From assembly GCA_027056825.1 (NCBI GenBank), contig JALUJS010000437.1:1-8518 (forward strand): a stretch of DNA of 8,518 nt, written 5' to 3'. Below are positions 6,072-8,518 of the stretch, piece by piece. The notes below the pieces were generated by a model. The model had not been told where the DNA came from and searched no databases. It was given only the letters and a program-made list of their open reading frames with translations. Numbering within the stretch: position 1 is the first letter of the stretch; the number at the start of each line of letters is the position of its first letter. The translations under genes and the position numbers were made by a program. The stretch comes from Candidatus Krumholzibacteriia bacterium. GTDB taxonomy: Bacteria > Krumholzibacteriota > Krumholzibacteriia > LZORAL124-64-63.

Positions 6072-6938
6072 GTGGGGAACAGAATCGTATCCGCCCGGGA
6101 GCTCGCCCCCCAGACGAAGCTCTTCGAGATCGAGGCCGAACACATCGCGCGCCGGGGCCTGGCCGGCCAGTTCATCATCCTGAGGGTCAACGATCAGGGC
6201 GAGCGGATTCCGCTGACCATCGCCCACCGCGATCCCGAGCGGGGAACCATCACGCTGGTGTTCCAGGTGGTCGGCAAGACCACCGAGATGCTGGCCGGGC
6301 TCGGCGTCGATGACGAGATCCACGACCTGGCCGGGCCCCTGGGCCGGGCGACGGAGATTCCCACCGGCAAGACCGTGGTCTGCGTAGGCGGCGGCATCGG
6401 TAACGCGGTGGTCTGGCCCCAGGTCCAGGCCCTGAAGGAGGCGGGCAACCGGACCATCGCCATCCTCGGGGCCCGGACGCGGGAACTCCTGATCCTCGAG
6501 GACGAGATCGCCGCTCTGGCCGACGAGACCATCATCACCACCGACGACGGCAGCTACGGGAAAAAGGGCATGGTGACCCACGCCCTGGAGGAACTCATCG
6601 CGCGGGGCGAGAAGATCGACGAGGTCATCACCATCGGCCCGGTGGTCATGATGAAGTTCGTCTGCAAGACCACCGAGCCCCACGGCATCCCCACCCAGGC
6701 CTCCCTGAACCCCATCATGGTGGACGGCACCGGCATGTGCGGAGCCTGCCGCGTGACCGTCGGCGGCAAGACCCGCTTCGCGTGCGTCGAAGGTCCCGAA
6801 TTCGACGGCCACCAGGTGGACTTCGACGAGCTGATCACGCGTCTGAACTACTACAAGCCCGAGGAGCAGGTCTCGCTGAGCCTGCATCACCAGTGCCGCC
6901 TGGAAACCGCCGCCGACAACCTGGCCAAGGCCGAGTAA
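6072..6938 (+). CDS. nfnA: NfnA/SudA-type FAD and [2Fe-2S] oxidoreductase subunit
   Basis: This is the small subunit of an NADH-dependent ferredoxin:NADP+ oxidoreductase (also called sulfide dehydrogenase SudA); it belongs with the PyrK-like ferredoxin reductases. With the GTG start it is 288 residues, usual for the family. The FAD domain spans about 1-95, with GQFIILRV (32-39) and the flavin motif RIPLT (45-49). The NAD domain has VCVGGGIGNAV (103-113) and ILGARTRELL (131-140). The C-terminal iron-sulfur segment is VDGTGMCGACRVTVGG (217-232) plus FACVEGPEFDG: Cys223, Cys226 and Cys238, with Asp218 the likely fourth ligand, as three Cys and one Asp are described for this family. I prefer GTG at 6072 because AAGGAG lies 6 bases upstream and the family N-terminus begins there; the in-frame ATG at 6009 lacks a ribosome binding site. 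nfnB follows after 12 bases. Exact donor and acceptor cannot be told from sequence. Confidence 0.88.
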   Translation: MGNRIVSARELAPQTKLFEIEAEHIARRGLAGQFIILRVNDQGERIPLTIAHRDPERGTITLVFQVVGKTTEMLAGLGVDDEIHDLAGPLGRATEIPTGKTVVCVGGGIGNAVVWPQVQALKEAGNRTIAILGARTRELLILEDEIAALADETIITTDDGSYGKKGMVTHALEELIARGEKIDEVITIGPVVMMKFVCKTTEPHGIPTQASLNPIMVDGTGMCGACRVTVGGKTRFACVEGPEFDGHQVDFDELITRLNYYKPEEQVSLSLHHQCRLETAADNLAKAE

Positions 6939-6950
6939 GGGAGGACCGCC

Positions 6951-8518
6951 ATGACCGACAACGCCAAGAAACCCCGCAAGGTCCTCAACAAGAGCAAGAC
7001 CAAGACCCCCATGCGGGAGCAGGATCCCAACCAGCGTATCTACAACTTCGAGGAAGTACCCCTGGGCTACAACGAGATCGAGGCCACGCAGGAGGCGCTG
7101 CGCTGCATCCAGTGCAAGAACAAGCCCTGCCAGGCGGGTTGCCCGGTGGGCATCGACATCCCCGCCTTCCTTGACCTGGTCGCGAAGAAGGATTTCGAGG
7201 GCGCCCTGCGCAAGATCAAGGAGAAGAACTTCCTGCCGGCCATCTGCGGGCGCGTCTGTCCCCAGGAGGACCAGTGCGAGATGGTCTGCACCCTGAACAA
7301 GCCGGATAAGGGCCGCGAGCCCGGCGGCATCGGCCGGGTGGAGCGTTTCCTGGGCGACTACGCCATGGAGCACAACCTGACCATCACCCCCGAGATCGCC
7401 CCGCCCACGGGCAAGAAGGTCGCCATCATCGGGTCCGGACCCGCCGGCCTGACCGCCGCCAGCGATCTGGTCCAGAAGGGACACGAGGTGACCGTGTTCG
7501 AGGCCCTGCACAAGCCGGGCGGCGTGCTCTTCTACGGCATCCCCCAGTTCCGCCTGCCCAAGGAGATCCTGCTGCGCGAGGTGGCCGGGCTCGAGGAGAT
7601 GGGCGTGAAGTTCGTCATGAACTACCCGGTGGGGAAGGCCGAGAGCCTGCGCAGCATCCGCGAGCGTTTCGACGCCGTGCTCATCGGCACGGGCGCGGGG
7701 CTGCCCTGGTTCCTGGGCATCCCGGGCGAGAACCTCAACGGCGTCTACAGCGCCAACGAGTTCCTGACCCGGGTGAATCTCATGGGCGGCTACAAGTTCC
7801 CCCACGGGGCCGACACGCCGGTCAAGAAGATCAAGCGCGTGGCGGTCATCGGCGCCGGCAACACGGCCATGGACTCGGCCCGCACGGCCAAGCGCCTGCA
7901 GCCCGAGATGGTCTACCTGGTGTACCGGCGCAGCCGCCTGGAGATGCCCGCGCGCGCCGAGGAGATCCACCACGCCGAGGAGGAAGGCATCGAATTCCAC
8001 CTCCTGCACTCGCCCGTGGAGATCGTCGACGACGGCAAGGGCGCCGTGGGCGCCATCCGCTGCCAGGAGATGCAGCTCGGCGAGCCCGACGAAAGCGGAC
8101 GACGCCGGCCGGTCCCCGTCGAGGGCCGCGTCAAGGAGTTCGCGGTCGACACCGTGGTCATCGCCATCGGCCAGGGGCCCAACCCCCTGTTGACCGCCGA
8201 CGTGCCCGAGCTCAAACGGGACGCGCGCAAGGGCATCATCCTGACCAACGAGTGGATGCAGACCAGCCTGGAGAACTGCTTCGCCGCCGGCGACATCGTC
8301 ACCGGGGGCGCGACGGTGATCCTGGCCATGGGCCAGGGCCGCAAGGCCGCCGACGCCATGCATCGCTACCTGATGACGGGCGATCCGGCTGCGACCGACG
8401 ACAGCGACAGCGACGTGAACCCGGGAGCGAAAGAGGTCTGCGATGGCGTGGACGACGACTGCGACGGCGAGGTAGATCCCTGCTGCATCGACGACGAGGG
8501 AGTCCTCAAGCTCGTAGG
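6951..8518 (+). CDS. nfnB: NfnB/GltD-like NADPH oxidoreductase subunit with MopE-like C-terminal extension, partial
   Basis: This is the large subunit partner of nfnA, related to the small subunit of glutamate synthase. The window shows 522 residues with no stop before the edge. Two [4Fe-4S] sites are formed from CIQCKNKPCQAGC (Cys52, 55, 60, 64) and CGRVCPQEDQCEMVC (Cys99, 103, 109, 113); Glu106 may also be a ligand. Then come the FAD motif VAIIGSGPAGLTAA (157-170), PGGVLFYGIPQFRLPK (189-204), the NADPH motif VAVIGAGNTAMDSARTAKR (297-315), YRRSRLEMPAR (325-335) and the terminal flavin motif FAAGDIVTGGATVILAMGQG (444-463). The start at 6951 has GGGAGG 6 bases upstream. Pairing with nfnA rather than gltB argues for NfnAB/SudAB, which couples NADH, NADPH and ferredoxin, in known members by electron bifurcation at the large-subunit FAD. 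The usual family end is near residue 477; beyond it lies an Asp/Cys-rich segment described separately, which is not typical of the family. Confidence 0.9.
   Translation, partial: MTDNAKKPRKVLNKSKTKTPMREQDPNQRIYNFEEVPLGYNEIEATQEALRCIQCKNKPCQAGCPVGIDIPAFLDLVAKKDFEGALRKIKEKNFLPAICGRVCPQEDQCEMVCTLNKPDKGREPGGIGRVERFLGDYAMEHNLTITPEIAPPTGKKVAIIGSGPAGLTAASDLVQKGHEVTVFEALHKPGGVLFYGIPQFRLPKEILLREVAGLEEMGVKFVMNYPVGKAESLRSIRERFDAVLIGTGAGLPWFLGIPGENLNGVYSANEFLTRVNLMGGYKFPHGADTPVKKIKRVAVIGAGNTAMDSARTAKRLQPEMVYLVYRRSRLEMPARAEEIHHAEEEGIEFHLLHSPVEIVDDGKGAVGAIRCQEMQLGEPDESGRRRPVPVEGRVKEFAVDTVVIAIGQGPNPLLTADVPELKRDARKGIILTNEWMQTSLENCFAAGDIVTGGATVILAMGQGRKAADAMHRYLMTGDPAATDDSDSDVNPGAKEVCDGVDDDCDGEVDPCCIDDEGVLKLV
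8397..8480 (+). other. MopE-type Asp/Cys-rich putative metal-binding motif within nfnB
   Basis: Residues 483-510 of the nfnB frame read as a run of Asp and Ser, then VNPGAKEVCDGVDDDCDGEVDP. This matches, from memory, the repeated motif of MopE-type putative metal-binding domains (NPGA-x-E-x-CDG-x-D-x-DCDG-x-x-D), with paired Cys497 and Cys504. Two more Cys (511, 512) and CIDDEGVLKLV follow to the window edge. The motif is normally found in secreted or surface proteins, often as tandem copies; here there is one complete copy joined to a cytoplasmic redox enzyme. Frame, GC level and codon use stay continuous across the join at about 8381. Confidence 0.7.

Noticed and set aside
6042..8363. 773-codon open frame on the minus strand opposite nfnA and nfnB
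   Set aside because: Same antisense effect of GC-biased codons. The opposite strand encodes two proteins with complete cofactor motifs and good ribosome binding sites.
1..8518. CRISPR arrays, insertion sequences, prophage genes or defence systems
   Set aside because: No direct repeats with regular spacing, no transposase or integrase, and no defence-related domains were seen; apart from the nfnB tail the genes are core metabolism.

Overview
The window comes from a GC-rich Gram-negative bacterium. kdsB (activation of KDO for lipopolysaccharide) and a predicted outer-membrane barrel protein with a signal peptide imply a second membrane. Strong G/C bias at third codon positions leaves very long open frames on the antisense strand, none of which I accept as genes. 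The species cannot be fixed from the sequence. A MopE-type Asp-rich motif at the right edge is the kind seen in deltaproteobacterial, FCB-group and related environmental lineages, so one of these is my guess.

Layout. Bases 1-2825 read leftward: rplU and rpmA (ribosomal proteins L21 and L27) behind a TTGACG promoter and a structured leader, closed by a strong intrinsic terminator; then kdsB and pyrG, the latter cut by the left edge. PyrG makes the CTP that KdsB consumes. From 2825 to 3110 lies a divergent promoter region, and trxB (thioredoxin reductase) reads rightward from it. trxB converges on an unrecognised, exported, probable 8-strand outer-membrane barrel gene (4193-4864, minus). Next, also on minus, is folE (GTP cyclohydrolase I).

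The 398-base gap between folE and the next gene holds a long hairpin followed by a T-run, an AT-rich stretch with a perfect TATAAT box, and a 12-bp palindrome. It feeds a two-gene rightward operon, nfnA-nfnB, encoding both subunits of an NfnAB/SudAB-type flavin and iron-sulfur oxidoreductase. This family moves electrons between NADH, NADPH and ferredoxin, in characterised members by flavin-based electron bifurcation.

The most unusual item is the 3' end of nfnB. After the normal C-terminus of the family, at about residue 477, the frame stays open into an Asp/Cys-rich segment resembling the MopE-type putative metal-binding motif, which is normally found in exported proteins. It runs off the window, so it may be a real fusion or an assembly or frameshift artefact. 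The remaining genes are mostly housekeeping.
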